Positions 25,400-34,649 of a stretch of 64,000 nt of DNA are shown here, piece by piece. Source of the DNA: Candidatus Obscuribacterales bacterium (GTDB lineage Bacteria; Cyanobacteriota; Vampirovibrionia; Obscuribacterales; Obscuribacteraceae); NCBI GenBank assembly GCA_019750335.1, contig JAIEOQ010000008.1:620001-684000 (forward strand), given 5' to 3'. The stretch's first letter is position 1. The number at the start of each line of letters is the position of its first letter. The notes under the pieces are model-generated. The model searched no databases. It saw nothing but the letters and a program-made list of their open reading frames with translations, and had not been told where the DNA came from. A program made the position numbers and the translations under genes.

Positions 25400-26170
25400 T
25401 TATTTACAAGCAAAAGCACGCCAAATGACAATTTCAGCAAAAGTATTATTAGTGACAGCTTGCGCTTCCCCCCGAGCTGATTGCAAATCGCCTGCAGTGA
25501 TCAATTCAGCTTCAATCAACTGAGCCGACACTCGCTCGATCATTTGCAACCAGTTGTTCATAAGCGAACGGCAAGCCGGAAAATCTTTCGCGTCATAGCG
25601 CACCAGATGCGGTAGAACGACAATGCCCTTAAATCCGCAGTCGGTGAGCATCTCTTTCAAACCAACATCGGACAAAGACTGCTTTCCGGCAAATCGGTTA
25701 TAAGCTTTCCAGCACTTGAGCAGGTGCTTTTTGTTCGGTCCGGCATTGACGCTCAAGTCATTCGGCTCAATTAAAACAACTCGCCCGCCGGTATGTAGAA
25801 GACGAGAAGCTTCGCGCACAACCGCTTGCGGATCGGGCAGATGCACCAACAAGCATCGTACAAAAACGGCATCCATCGACGAGCCGGGAAACCCGGTCGC
25901 AGTCGCATCGCCAACCTTAAACTTGACGTTGCTCAAACCTAAAGCTTGAGCCGCCAAACGACCGGCGCTAACCTGCTCCGCCTGGATGTCGACACCCATA
26001 TAAAAGCCGCTTTTGCTTTGGGCAGCCAGCCACAAGTTACTGCCCGGCCCGCAACCTAAATCACAGATCCGAGCATCAGCAGCAAAGCTGATTCCTTTTA
26101 TGTCACCGTAAAGCTCACGTTGAGCATGCAAACGCTGCTGTTCGTCAGCAGCTGAACCCAATGTATACAT
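25400..26170 (-). CDS. SAM-dependent methyltransferase, class I
   Basis: A 256-residue methyltransferase. Motif I DLGCGPGSN binds S-adenosylmethionine; the acidic end of the second strand is GVDIQAEQV; 'VGDATATGFPGSSMDAVFVRCLLVHLPDP' supplies the adenine-contact and motif IV region and 'GGRVVLIEPND' the following strand. It resembles UbiE/type-11 enzymes that methylate small molecules or quinones (family knowledge). Substrate unknown. GAGG lies before the ATG. A possible link to quinone for the neighbouring NDH-2 is inference. Confidence 0.85.
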   Translation of the reverse strand: MYTLGSAADEQQRLHAQRELYGDIKGISFAADARICDLGCGPGSNLWLAAQSKSGFYMGVDIQAEQVSAGRLAAQALGLSNVKFKVGDATATGFPGSSMDAVFVRCLLVHLPDPQAVVREASRLLHTGGRVVLIEPNDLSVNAGPNKKHLLKCWKAYNRFAGKQSLSDVGLKEMLTDCGFKGIVVLPHLVRYDAKDFPACRSLMNNWLQMIERVSAQLIEAELITAGDLQSARGEAQAVTNNTFAEIVIWRAFACK

Positions 26171-26199
26171 AGAGTACCTCGTTTCTACAAATCGAAACG

Positions 26200-26571
26200 C
26201 TACTTCTGCTTCAACTTATGCACGACATTGGCGATGACCGAGCCGACGGCACCAGAGAGCAGACCGACAAAAGCGGCGCAAGCGGCACCAGCCAGATCGA
26301 CATCACGAGTGCCGAAGATCAGATTCAAACCAAGGGTAGCCAACGCCCACACGACAGCCGTAGTCAGAGCGTAGGGTACGGTATTCGAAATGTGGCGCTT
26401 CACGAGCTTTTCGTTGGTCTGCGTAGCAGCGAAAGCAATCATGCCGCTAACAAGAGCAGCGTTGAAAACCAAACCGATCGAAAGAGGAGCAAGACCGGAC
26501 ACAACGTTGAGTCCGACAAGAACGGCAGTGGAAAAACCGGCACTGCTGACGGTACCGACGGTACTGCGCAT
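26200..26571 (-). CDS. Small membrane protein, Ala/Gly/Val-rich
   Basis: A 123-residue protein with four hydrophobic helices (about 8-28, 30-50, 66-86, 95-115) and a basic C-terminus (VVHKLKQK). Similar in size, topology and C-terminal basic helix to the next gene upstream (26633). AAGGAAC precedes the ATG. No family recognised. Confidence 0.65.
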   Translation of the reverse strand: MRSTVGTVSSAGFSTAVLVGLNVVSGLAPLSIGLVFNAALVSGMIAFAATQTNEKLVKRHISNTVPYALTTAVVWALATLGLNLIFGTRDVDLAGAACAAFVGLLSGAVGSVIANVVHKLKQK

Positions 26572-26632
26572 GGTGATTGTTCCTTATGAGGAAAAAGGGT
26601 CGTGAAGAGAGCGGAAAAAGCAGCAGCAAGAA

Positions 26633-27013
26633 TCAACGACGGCGCGGGCGCAAAAGCTTATGAATACCTGCCGTTGCCGAAGCGGTCATGCCCAGACAGA
26701 AACCGATAAGTGCGGTGGTCAGCAGAGCACGAACTGTGTCAAGAACACCCAAGCCTGGATCGTAATAAAGAAGCCCGGCCAACGCAAACAAAACATAGAT
26801 CACACTGGACGTAGTGGCGTAAACACCGAGATCGGTAAGCTTGCAACCTAAGAGCCAAACGAACCCGGCGCTTAGACAAGCGATACCGCCGGTAATAGCA
26901 ACCACATACAACAGGAACGCCCAGCTAAAGGGCGTTCCACTACCGATCATCACAACCACAGCAAGAATTGCAGCACAGAAAGCCGCGCTCAGAGCAGCAA
27001 GAAATGTTTGCAT
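26633..27013 (-). CDS. Small membrane protein with basic tail
   Basis: A 126-residue protein with four hydrophobic helices and the C-terminus IHKLLRPRRR. It begins one base after the pncA stop, so it is certainly cotranscribed and possibly translationally coupled. It may be a distant relative of the 26200 protein (same four-helix plan), though direct sequence similarity is weak. Confidence 0.65.
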   Translation of the reverse strand: MQTFLAALSAAFCAAILAVVVMIGSGTPFSWAFLLYVVAITGGIACLSAGFVWLLGCKLTDLGVYATTSSVIYVLFALAGLLYYDPGLGVLDTVRALLTTALIGFCLGMTASATAGIHKLLRPRRR

Positions 27014-27014
27014 C

Positions 27015-27710
27015 TTAGCGATCCATCTGTGCCAAGAGTTCGGCGCTTTCGATTTCGCGCACGCCGATCTTTTGCATGATCTCGATCACGTTAGCCCAAG
27101 CCGGCAAATCGAGATCCCGGGTGGCATCCTTGACGATGCAAACGTTAAAACCGGCGCGCACAAAGTTGATCGCACTGGTGCCGACACAGATGCGATAGAC
27201 CAAACCGGTCAAATAAAGATCGGTCACGCCTTGCTGTTGCAACCAGCGGATCACTTCCGGCGTGGCCCCCGAGAACTGGTCTTTGTCCAGCTCTTCGCCC
27301 TTGCGGAAATAGGCATCGTAATATTCGGCAAGCACTCCGGGAATCAGCTCCCAGCCCCAAGTGCCAGGGATCATATGCTTCGGCAAAATCGTATGCAACA
27401 CGCCATCGCGATCCGGAACGCAATTCACGCCTTGCTTCAAATTTCGCTTGTTGTTGCAGGCGAAGCTGAACATTTCCGGTTTGTGCGAATCACGGATGTC
27501 AAATTGCTTATGAAAGAATCCGCTCTCCTTGCCCTTCTTTTGCAAAGCGCCGATCACCGGACCAATTTCACGCCCGCCGGGAACCGGGATGGCGCTCTTA
27601 TGAATCGCGCCGGCAAAGTCGGCGAAATCATTACAAGCATCGATGGTGGCAAGTGCTCTGATACCGTGCAAGCCTGGGGTGAAACCTCGCGAACGTCTAC
27701 TTGAAGTCAT
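27015..27710 (-). CDS. pncA: Nicotinamidase (isochorismatase family)
   Basis: A 231-residue nicotinamidase-like hydrolase, which converts nicotinamide to nicotinate. The family's catalytic Asp is in ALATIDACNDF near the N-terminus, the metal-binding 'DSHKPEMFSF' segment matches the D-x-H...SF block, and the nucleophile is the Cys of YRICVGTSAINFVRAGF. About 30 residues longer than E. coli-type enzymes because of an inserted 'NNKRNLKQGVNCVPDRDGV' segment. Start ATG at 27710 after TAGGAG. It follows nadE in the same run: nicotinate made here can feed the phosphoribosyltransferase at 34650. Confidence 0.82.
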   Translation of the reverse strand: MTSSRRSRGFTPGLHGIRALATIDACNDFADFAGAIHKSAIPVPGGREIGPVIGALQKKGKESGFFHKQFDIRDSHKPEMFSFACNNKRNLKQGVNCVPDRDGVLHTILPKHMIPGTWGWELIPGVLAEYYDAYFRKGEELDKDQFSGATPEVIRWLQQQGVTDLYLTGLVYRICVGTSAINFVRAGFNVCIVKDATRDLDLPAWANVIEIMQKIGVREIESAELLAQMDR

Positions 27711-27802
27711 CAGTTTACTCCTAGCGGAAAGTTGGAGCAAGCACCACCCCAATTGGCGGCGCTTGTCTCTTGGAAATCAAAATGGATAAAACCGCAGTAT
27801 TA

Positions 27803-30061
27803 CTACTTCTTCGTTTTGCGCTTCGACTTTTTCCCTTGGCGCTTCTGCTCTACTTCCGCCCAAGTCAGCCACATCTCCGGCGACGAGTCGCTGGCCATGT
27901 GCCAATCGTAACGCGGGCTCAAACTGGCGCTACCAACCTTGCTGCCGTCGGGCAAGCAAGAATGCTTGTAGCGCTGATCGAAGAAGCGAGTAATGAATAC
28001 AGCCAGCCATTTGCGAATCTCTTCTTCGCTGTATTCCGTGTTGAACTTGGCTTGCTTGGCCAAGTAAACGATCTTTTCCGGATTGGCTCCCCAACGCCGG
28101 ATATGATGGAAATAGAAATCGCGCAAGTCAGCCGGACCGATGGAAGCGTTGGTCTTCTGAGCAATCTTGCCGTCTTTGCTTGGCGGCAGAAGCTCAGGCG
28201 AAACCTCGGTTTCGGTAACATCAACAAACACGGCAGCCAGCTCACCTTCGAACACCTTCTCCGCCGCCCAGCGCACGAGGAAGTGCACAAGGGTTTTCGG
28301 AATGCCGGCATTGATGCCGTACATGCTCATATGATCGGCGTTGTATGTACACCAGCCGGCTGCCAGTTCGGACAGATCGCCGGTGCCCAAGACAAAGCCT
28401 TTGCTCATGAGCAAGTCGGTACGAGCGCGTGCTTGCTTGTTCTCGAAAGCCAGATCCTTGCTACCCGACGGCAGTTGACGCAAGCGTTCGACAAAGGATG
28501 CCACCGACATACCGCGGGCATCGATGCCAAACGGCATATAGCCTTCCTCCTGCCAGGCAAGCAAGCAGCGCGCCTTGATGTCCACCTCAAACCAGGTGAC
28601 ACCAAGCTCCTTCATCATCTTCAAAGCATTATCGTAAGTGCGGTTGGTCGTACCGAAGCCGGGCAGAGTGTAGCAGTGCAACAGCTTGCGCGACAAACCG
28701 AGATTGTCGAGCATTTTGCAAGCGACAATCAGCGCCCAAGTCGAGTCCAACCCACCGGAAACACCAAGGACAAAAAGCGGCTTACCATCGGTAAGCAACT
28801 TTTCTCCCCAAGCCTTGATATCGGCATTACCGATTCGTTTGCCAATATGGGCCATACGCTTGGCCAACGCCGACACTTGAATCTGGAAGATTTCGTGACA
28901 ACGCTTATCCCGCGTGACCGGATTGGACGGCACGAAAGGATGAGCGTCGACATAACGCAGCAGTTTTTCCGGCGCTTTCTTGACGCCGCTCTTGAAGGCC
29001 ACATATTCGAATTTAAGCAAGCCGGCTCGGGCCATGCTTGCTTGATTCTTACGGAAAGTGGTGTTGCGAATGCGTTCGTAAAGCAGATGATCGATATCGA
29101 CATCGGCCACAGCAAAAGGTTCGCTCTGGCTGAACGGCTCGACATTAGCCAGAAGGCTGCCGTTTTCACCGATCAAGCAATGACCGCCGAAAGTCATGTC
29201 GGTGGTCGACTCACCAGCGCCGTCGCCTTCAATCTTGCCGCCCGACGACGTATAAGCGTAAACAGCCATGCACTGGGCTGAGTGCGGAACAACCAAACCG
29301 CTGACACGGAAATCGGCTTTGCCGACCAAATCGTTGCTCGCCGAAAGATTGACGAGCACCGTAGCGCCGCCAAGCGCTTGCATACGATGAGGCGGAATTA
29401 CCGCCCAACCGTCTTCGCAAACTTCCAGACCGATGACGAGCCCGGGGAAGTCCTCTGCCGTGAAGAGCAGGTTGGTGCCCATGAGCACCGTTTGACCGTT
29501 AAGCACGATCTCGCGCTGCTCGAAATCAAGACCAGAGGCGAACCAGCGTTCTTCATCGAACTCGCCGCCGGTAGGCAAATAGCTCTTGGGCACCACACCC
29601 AAATATTTGCCGCCTTGGATGGCAACGGCACAATTGTAGAGAACACCGTCGACTTCAAGGGGCAGGCCGACGGTAACGATTCCCTTAAAGACGGTTTTAG
29701 TCGCCTGGCAGACCACATCCAAAGCCGCCAGCGCTGCCGAACGCAATGGCTGCTGGTGGAAAAGGTCGCCGCAAGTGTAGCTGGTTAAACCAAGCTCGGG
29801 CAAATTGAGAATGTGCACGCCTGCTTTGCGAGCGCGCTCCATCATCAAAATCGTTTGCTTGGCGTTGTAGCGACAATCGGCAACCACTACTTTCGGGCTT
29901 GCGGCGGCGATGCGCACAAAGCCGTGAGCAGGCGTAGAGGTGGGGCGAACATCTTTATCCGCCAGCGCCAAGAGCGCCTTCAAATCCAAACGATCCCCTC
30001 GCCCGCGTCGCTTCTTCAAGCCGACAATAGGCGCTGCACCCTTTCTACGAGAAGGTTTCAT
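27803..30061 (-). CDS. nadE: Glutamine-dependent NAD synthetase, copy 2 (long form)
   Basis: A 752-residue two-domain NAD synthetase. N-terminal amidase domain: Glu89 in LNLPELGLTSY, Lys159 in VPKSYLP, Cys215 in LEVCEDGW. C-terminal synthetase domain: ATP loop SGGLDS at 435-440, then GFGTTNRTY and 'KGFVLGTGDLSELAAGW', the NaAD/ATP binding core. It is longer than copy 1 at 8871, about as different as two independent lineages, and has basic ends (MKPSRRKG and KRQGKKSKRKTKK). AAAGGA precedes the ATG at 30061. It catalyses the last step to NAD in the cluster. Confidence 0.93.
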   Translation of the reverse strand: MKPSRRKGAAPIVGLKKRRGRGDRLDLKALLALADKDVRPTSTPAHGFVRIAAASPKVVVADCRYNAKQTILMMERARKAGVHILNLPELGLTSYTCGDLFHQQPLRSAALAALDVVCQATKTVFKGIVTVGLPLEVDGVLYNCAVAIQGGKYLGVVPKSYLPTGGEFDEERWFASGLDFEQREIVLNGQTVLMGTNLLFTAEDFPGLVIGLEVCEDGWAVIPPHRMQALGGATVLVNLSASNDLVGKADFRVSGLVVPHSAQCMAVYAYTSSGGKIEGDGAGESTTDMTFGGHCLIGENGSLLANVEPFSQSEPFAVADVDIDHLLYERIRNTTFRKNQASMARAGLLKFEYVAFKSGVKKAPEKLLRYVDAHPFVPSNPVTRDKRCHEIFQIQVSALAKRMAHIGKRIGNADIKAWGEKLLTDGKPLFVLGVSGGLDSTWALIVACKMLDNLGLSRKLLHCYTLPGFGTTNRTYDNALKMMKELGVTWFEVDIKARCLLAWQEEGYMPFGIDARGMSVASFVERLRQLPSGSKDLAFENKQARARTDLLMSKGFVLGTGDLSELAAGWCTYNADHMSMYGINAGIPKTLVHFLVRWAAEKVFEGELAAVFVDVTETEVSPELLPPSKDGKIAQKTNASIGPADLRDFYFHHIRRWGANPEKIVYLAKQAKFNTEYSEEEIRKWLAVFITRFFDQRYKHSCLPDGSKVGSASLSPRYDWHMASDSSPEMWLTWAEVEQKRQGKKSKRKTKK

Positions 30062-30103
30062 TTAAGCATCCTTTGCATGTAGTAATGAAATTAATCGATA
30101 TTC

Positions 30104-31009
30104 TTAGCTCACCAAAGTCGGATCAAACTCAGCAAGCGGCAGGGCGTCGTGACGCCAGTCATCCGCGACTTTGCCTTCAGGAAAGAAAATCAATTGACGA
30201 CCAAGCTCGACTTCGGGATTGTCGTGAGTGAGACAGTTGGTCAAGCAAACGTTTTGCCCGTCCACGTCGTAAACTCGCGCACCCCAACGGAAAGTTTCAA
30301 CAAGCTTGCCGGCCTTATCGAGATACGCTTGCAGAGCATCACGCTTTTCCGGCAGTAGAAAGTTTTCATCGATCCATTTGCTCACCGCATCGTCCTGACT
30401 GTCTTCCGGTTTGTTCACCGGACGCACGGTCAGTTCGTCGACATGGTTTTCGCGAGCAAAGTCCATGAGCTTCTTCAAAGTTTCCAGGCTGTCGATGTAG
30501 CCGCGCAAAAGCACCGTCGCCAACCGCACCTTGAAGCCGTAGCCACGCAAATCGGCGATCAACTTGGGCAGATCAATGTACTCTTTGCGCCGTGGCGTGT
30601 AAACACCGCGATTCACTGCGGGATCGTAGTGCACGTTAGAAATGGCCACCAGCTTCAAGCCGAGTTCGCGCCATTCTTTCAGATGAGCATCGGTAACCGG
30701 CTTGCGGTCGGCGATGTTCAAGCCGTTAGTTTGCAGTTCGACTCGATCGAACTTGAACTTGCTGGTGACGCGCAGATGCCCGCTAACCAGATCCGGCCAT
30801 AAGGTCGGCTCGCCTTTGCTCGTAAGCAGTGTGCAACGAGCACCACGATCATAAGCGTAAGTGCACGCCTCTTCGAAAGCAGCGTAATCCGGGTCGACAG
30901 CCTTCATCGTCACTTTATTGGTCGGCGTCATGTGGGCGACACAGAAAGGACACTTGGCGCCGCAAGCCAAACCGCCGACAACCGGCGTAATCAGGTGAAA
31001 ACGCTTCAT
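30104..31009 (-). CDS. Radical SAM protein
   Basis: A 301-residue radical SAM enzyme. The CxxxCxxC cluster ligand motif is CGAKCPFC at residues 16-23, followed by the 'KGEPTLW' (GGEP-like) loop and a 'LQTNGLN' strand typical of the TIM-barrel core. Four cysteines near the C-terminus (NVCLTNCLTH) could hold an extra cluster or be structural. The substrate is unknown. Its ATG overlaps the stop of the MFS gene (ATGA), so the two are coupled and may act on one compound. It lies within the NAD run. Confidence 0.82.
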   Translation of the reverse strand: MKRFHLITPVVGGLACGAKCPFCVAHMTPTNKVTMKAVDPDYAAFEEACTYAYDRGARCTLLTSKGEPTLWPDLVSGHLRVTSKFKFDRVELQTNGLNIADRKPVTDAHLKEWRELGLKLVAISNVHYDPAVNRGVYTPRRKEYIDLPKLIADLRGYGFKVRLATVLLRGYIDSLETLKKLMDFARENHVDELTVRPVNKPEDSQDDAVSKWIDENFLLPEKRDALQAYLDKAGKLVETFRWGARVYDVDGQNVCLTNCLTHDNPEVELGRQLIFFPEGKVADDWRHDALPLAEFDPTLVS

Positions 31010-32265
31010 CGTGTTGTTCCTCTAGACTCGAATTTGAAGAAAGGCAAAATCACCAAACAGCACAATGTGATTGCTGCTGAGATAAGCAAAAGCCCGTCAA
31101 TCTTTTTCTGAAAAACGTATTCGTATAAGTAGCCGCCCACGGCTTGCGAAGCGAAGAAGCTCATATTGCTTGCCGAAATCAGCATGGCATACATAAATCC
31201 TTCGGCATTAGCCGGGCAGCGGCTGGCCGCGATCACATGAGCGTTGAGCATAGCCATGGCAGTGGTGGCACCGAACAAGAACTGCAGCCCCAAGGCCACC
31301 GGCTCTGTTTGCATGAAGATGAAAGAGGCTTGCGAAGCCGCTCCCAAAACAATCAGTGCCGCAGCCAACTGCTTAACCGTAAAGCGCGAAGCAAGGAAAC
31401 GCATGTAAACAAACGCTCCAAGCGCCGAGCCGCCGGCAAAGACTCCGGCAAGCACACCGGCGAAAGCTTTGCTGAAATGCAAATCGTTTTTCATGTGCAA
31501 GTTTAACGGCGCACCGAACCCCGGATTGAAAGCCCATAGCGCAAGGAAAAGTGCGACCCCCCACAAAGAGCGATCGCTGACAGCAAGCCAAATGCCATGC
31601 AACCCGCGTTTAAGCTGTTGCAGATTGGCAGCAGTTTTTTCCTCACTGACCAAGCGCCCGGTCGTGAGCACCACAAACAAGGGCGCCGTAAGCGAGATCA
31701 GAGCGGCAACATGCAGAGCCGCCGCTGGTGAGACGAAAAGGTAGCAAACCAAGCCGCCTAAGAAGCCGGCGCTGATGCGGGCCAAACTAGCCCAGAGCGC
31801 TTGCTGCCCGCAAAGTCGGCTGGCATTGCCGCTGTCACGCCCGTGCTCCACCACAAGCGCCCCGCAGAGCGTGCTTGAAGCAGCCATGGCAATGGTAATA
31901 ATCAACATTGCCGGCAGCATCAAGCCTGGCGCGGCAGTAAGAGCCAGCCAGGCATATGCCACTACGGCAAGGAAATTCACCAGGAGCAGATACGATTTGC
32001 GGCGATAACCGAAAAGCGGCACACAGTCACTTAAGAGCCCGTAGAGCGGCTTAACCACCCAAGGTAAACCAAGCACGCTCAAGTAACTGGAAATTGAAGC
32101 CGAGTTCCAACCTAAGTCTTCAAGGAAATAGGTTAGAGGCAAACTGATCACACCGTTGTTCACTTGAGCCAAACCTTCGGCGATATAAACAACAGCGAAA
32201 TAATACATCAGGCGCCGGAAATCACTTTGCTTTGCAGCAAGCGCCTTGTCCGATTCAACTTGCAT
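31006..32265 (-). CDS. Major facilitator transporter, BT1 (biopterin/folate) type
   Basis: A 419-residue 12-helix transporter. The first loop signature 'SDCVPLFGYRRKSYLLL' is like that of the BT1/folate-biopterin branch of MFS (D-x-P-x-x-G-Y-R-R-x-x-Y). The substrate cannot be read from sequence; by context a vitamin-like heterocycle, perhaps nicotinate or nicotinamide, is possible but speculative. CGGAG precedes the ATG. Coupled by a 4-nt overlap to the radical SAM gene and 27 nt after the RNA ligase gene. Confidence 0.78.
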   Translation of the reverse strand: MQVESDKALAAKQSDFRRLMYYFAVVYIAEGLAQVNNGVISLPLTYFLEDLGWNSASISSYLSVLGLPWVVKPLYGLLSDCVPLFGYRRKSYLLLVNFLAVVAYAWLALTAAPGLMLPAMLIITIAMAASSTLCGALVVEHGRDSGNASRLCGQQALWASLARISAGFLGGLVCYLFVSPAAALHVAALISLTAPLFVVLTTGRLVSEEKTAANLQQLKRGLHGIWLAVSDRSLWGVALFLALWAFNPGFGAPLNLHMKNDLHFSKAFAGVLAGVFAGGSALGAFVYMRFLASRFTVKQLAAALIVLGAASQASFIFMQTEPVALGLQFLFGATTAMAMLNAHVIAASRCPANAEGFMYAMLISASNMSFFASQAVGGYLYEYVFQKKIDGLLLISAAITLCCLVILPFFKFESRGTTR

Positions 32266-32292
32266 AAATCATCTCCGGCGCCTGTCGGCGCT

Positions 32293-33462
32293 CTAAGAAG
32301 AACTTTGCTGCGCAAGAGCCCAACGGCTAAACTTGCCGCACTGGGTACAGTAACTTGTGGTTCGCGAAGCTTCGTCGACCAATTCACGTAAATAAGCGCG
32401 GCGGGCTTTACCCCGGCTATCATCCGGGATCTCGTTCACCGCCATCAGCTTGGTGACCATGCCACGCACTTCTTGTTCGACTTCATGAGGTTTGCCGGCC
32501 AGAGTCCTTTCCAAGCTCCCGTCCAGGAGCCGGTTCATCACATAGCCGTATGTCAGCTTCTCTTCGAGCATGATCCCGAGATAGCCGGCATACTTGAACT
32601 TGACACGCAAGACGCTGCCGTCCGGCTGCACGAAACGAACAACAAAACCTTCGCGATTTTTGTAATCTTTTTCCGCCACCTTGGCTTTCAACTCGGCTAT
32701 TGAAGCAAAAGGAACAAGCTCGGCAACCGGAGTCTTGAGCTTTTGAGCGAGAATCGAAAGTTGAGCGTGATCCAGGTCGGCGTAAGTGTTCAAGTCGTAG
32801 CAACCCAGCAGAATGAAGCCGCGCCGCCGTCCGTAATCGACAATCACCTTGGTGCGCGGATGAATAATTTCAGCAAGGACAGTCTGTTGGCGACCGATCA
32901 CCTTTTGCCAGTGACTGCGGTTTTTGGTTGCCAGCATTTTGTTGGCTACTTGTGCCGTCGGGCTGACGAAGCTGCCGCGGGTGGTGGCCATCACCTTACC
33001 GCGATAACTGAAAATAATCGCCAGGTGACCGTCAGCCTTGTCCATGGCTTCAAAGGGACCTTCAGGCAAAGTACCTTTAGTTTCCTCGTGTTCTCCGTAG
33101 TTGAAGAACTTCGGGAACGGGAAGGCAACCAGGTTAGCTTGACGGTCAAAAACAATGCCGCGGCAAAGACGCAAAGCGTCAGTCCAACCCTTGGGGAACC
33201 GATGCAAGGTGTTATGGGCAACCGGCGTGTAATTCAAACCGACAAGCGCCTTGGTCGGATGAAAGAACGGCTTAACCAAAGTCGTGATTGAGGGCATACC
33301 CGCCTCACGCTCATAGCCGAAGCCTTCGGACATCATCCCCTCAAAGCCTTCGCTCTTACGCAGGTCGTGCCAGCCTTCGCTGTTCTTCACATCGGCGCCG
33401 ACAATCGTACGTATCAACATCTGAAGCTTAACTACCGCTTGCGCCACTCGGGCTTGATCCAT
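32293..33462 (-). CDS. RNA ligase, T4 Rnl1-like
   Basis: A 389-residue ATP-dependent RNA ligase. Motif I KADGH has the AMP-accepting Lys142; the preceding 'RGIVFD' and 'FNYGE' segments, motif IIIa/IV 'LAEIIHPRTKVIVDYG', 'REGFVVRF' and motif V 'VKFKYAGYL' follow the Rnl1/Rnl family order. Such enzymes join 3'-OH to 5'-phosphate RNA ends, in phage T4 repairing tRNA cut by a host defence nuclease. Start ATG at 33462 after GGTGAT. Sits between the MFS and PRPP-synthetase genes. No polynucleotide kinase partner is seen in the window; C-terminal tail has a CxxC (YCTQCG). Confidence 0.85.
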   Translation of the reverse strand: MDQARVAQAVVKLQMLIRTIVGADVKNSEGWHDLRKSEGFEGMMSEGFGYEREAGMPSITTLVKPFFHPTKALVGLNYTPVAHNTLHRFPKGWTDALRLCRGIVFDRQANLVAFPFPKFFNYGEHEETKGTLPEGPFEAMDKADGHLAIIFSYRGKVMATTRGSFVSPTAQVANKMLATKNRSHWQKVIGRQQTVLAEIIHPRTKVIVDYGRRRGFILLGCYDLNTYADLDHAQLSILAQKLKTPVAELVPFASIAELKAKVAEKDYKNREGFVVRFVQPDGSVLRVKFKYAGYLGIMLEEKLTYGYVMNRLLDGSLERTLAGKPHEVEQEVRGMVTKLMAVNEIPDDSRGKARRAYLRELVDEASRTTSYCTQCGKFSRWALAQQSSS

Positions 33463-33545
33463 GAGATCACCTGCAATGCTAAAGAATGTTTGAAAGAAGA
33501 AGCGGGCGGTATTGCTACCGCCCGGCTTCACGTAACTGACTCAGA

Positions 33546-34622
33546 TTACTTGCGATGCTTCTTTTTCAGCGTTCCCATCCGCTTGCAGAAGAGCTTGGCG
33601 GTCGAAACAACCGTCAAGAAATCATCCTTTTGCCTGACGGCGCTCGGATGGGTGTTGGTGACGATCAAACGCGAGACCAGCTTACGCCCGGTAGACCCGA
33701 ACGTCGCATTACGCAAACGATCGACCGCACCAGCCGGCAGAGCGCCGTGGGTGAGCACAGCCATCACTTCTTTGGCGCCGCGCTCCATGTAAGCTTCAGC
33801 AGCACCGATCAAGCTGCCGCAGGTGCGGCCGATGTCGTCATACATCAACACAGTGCGTCCTTCGACGTCGGCGCTGACGTCCCGAACGACGGTGCTGTCG
33901 CCGCTAATCCGTCCCTTGATCACGAAAGCCGGAATCACGTTCAGCTTCCTCTTGCGCATAGCCTTGACGTAAGTCTCGACCCATTTCGCCCGTCCGGCAT
34001 CGGTGGAGCCAACAACGAACTGACTGATGCTCTCCGGACTCGCCGGCAAGCATTCATCCAGAGTACTGGTGACGATCAGCGGATTGCCGGCCGCCGCTTG
34101 GGCAATTGCCCCGAGAATGACCGGCTGCCCATAAACGTGATCGGTGTAGACACCGTTCTCGAAATAGTAGGGCAAGCCTTCGGTGTGCAGGTCCATGAAA
34201 TAGAAGCTGTTCCCCATCGGCGTACGCGGCAGGTAGGAGAACATCCGCGCCAGGTATTTGGCTTTCACCGCCTCACCGGGGCGAATCGCTCGTTCCATGG
34301 TCGAGTAACCGAAATAGGGCATAACGATGGTCAGCTTGAGCGCACCTTGCTCGTGAGCGGCGCTGGCCAGGTGAAAGATCTCCATGGTTTCGAACTCGTC
34401 GATGGTGCCGCCGACGATCACCACTTCACGACCTTTCACCTCGGTCATCAGCGCATGGTAGCGTTCCCCGTCCGGAAACGGAATGAACTCCTCGACCGGC
34501 ACGCCGAGCTTTTTGTCGATGCCGCGCGCCACTTTTCCCGGCTTAAATCGCCCGACTTCGAGCATCTCCTGAGCCAAATAGCCGTAGTTCTGACTAGCAA
34601 ACAGAATAGGTTTCTTAGCCAT
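33546..34622 (-). CDS. prs: PRPP synthetase homolog with altered active-site loops
   Basis: A 358-residue member of the ribose-phosphate pyrophosphokinase family, which normally makes PRPP. Family features: FPDGERY, 'MPYFGYSTMER', 'DLHTEG' (144-149), and a PRPP-loop position 'YDDIGRTCGSL' (261-271). The usual loop reads VDDxxxTGGT, so Asp-Thr-Gly-Gly-Thr is here Arg-Thr-Cys-Gly-Ser; the flexible loop KRR is here KGR (236-238). These changes raise the possibility of a different acceptor. Known phage NAD-restoring enzymes of this fold (Adps) pyrophosphorylate ADP-ribose rather than ribose-5-phosphate. Adjacent to the phosphoribosyltransferase, 27 nt apart. AAAGGAA precedes the ATG. Confidence 0.82.
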   Translation of the reverse strand: MAKKPILFASQNYGYLAQEMLEVGRFKPGKVARGIDKKLGVPVEEFIPFPDGERYHALMTEVKGREVVIVGGTIDEFETMEIFHLASAAHEQGALKLTIVMPYFGYSTMERAIRPGEAVKAKYLARMFSYLPRTPMGNSFYFMDLHTEGLPYYFENGVYTDHVYGQPVILGAIAQAAAGNPLIVTSTLDECLPASPESISQFVVGSTDAGRAKWVETYVKAMRKRKLNVIPAFVIKGRISGDSTVVRDVSADVEGRTVLMYDDIGRTCGSLIGAAEAYMERGAKEVMAVLTHGALPAGAVDRLRNATFGSTGRKLVSRLIVTNTHPSAVRQKDDFLTVVSTAKLFCKRMGTLKKKHRK

Positions 34623-34649
34623 CGGTAGGTTCCTTTGTGCTAAAGAGTT

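Noticed and set aside
27770-29281. A 503-codon open frame on the plus strand
   Set aside because: It lies entirely antisense to the C-terminal half of nadE copy 2, whose catalytic motifs prove the minus strand is coding; high-GC codon use creates long shadow frames here.
33555-34628. A 357-codon open frame on the plus strand
   Set aside because: Antisense to the PRPP-synthetase homolog, whose DLHTEG and related motifs fix the coding strand.
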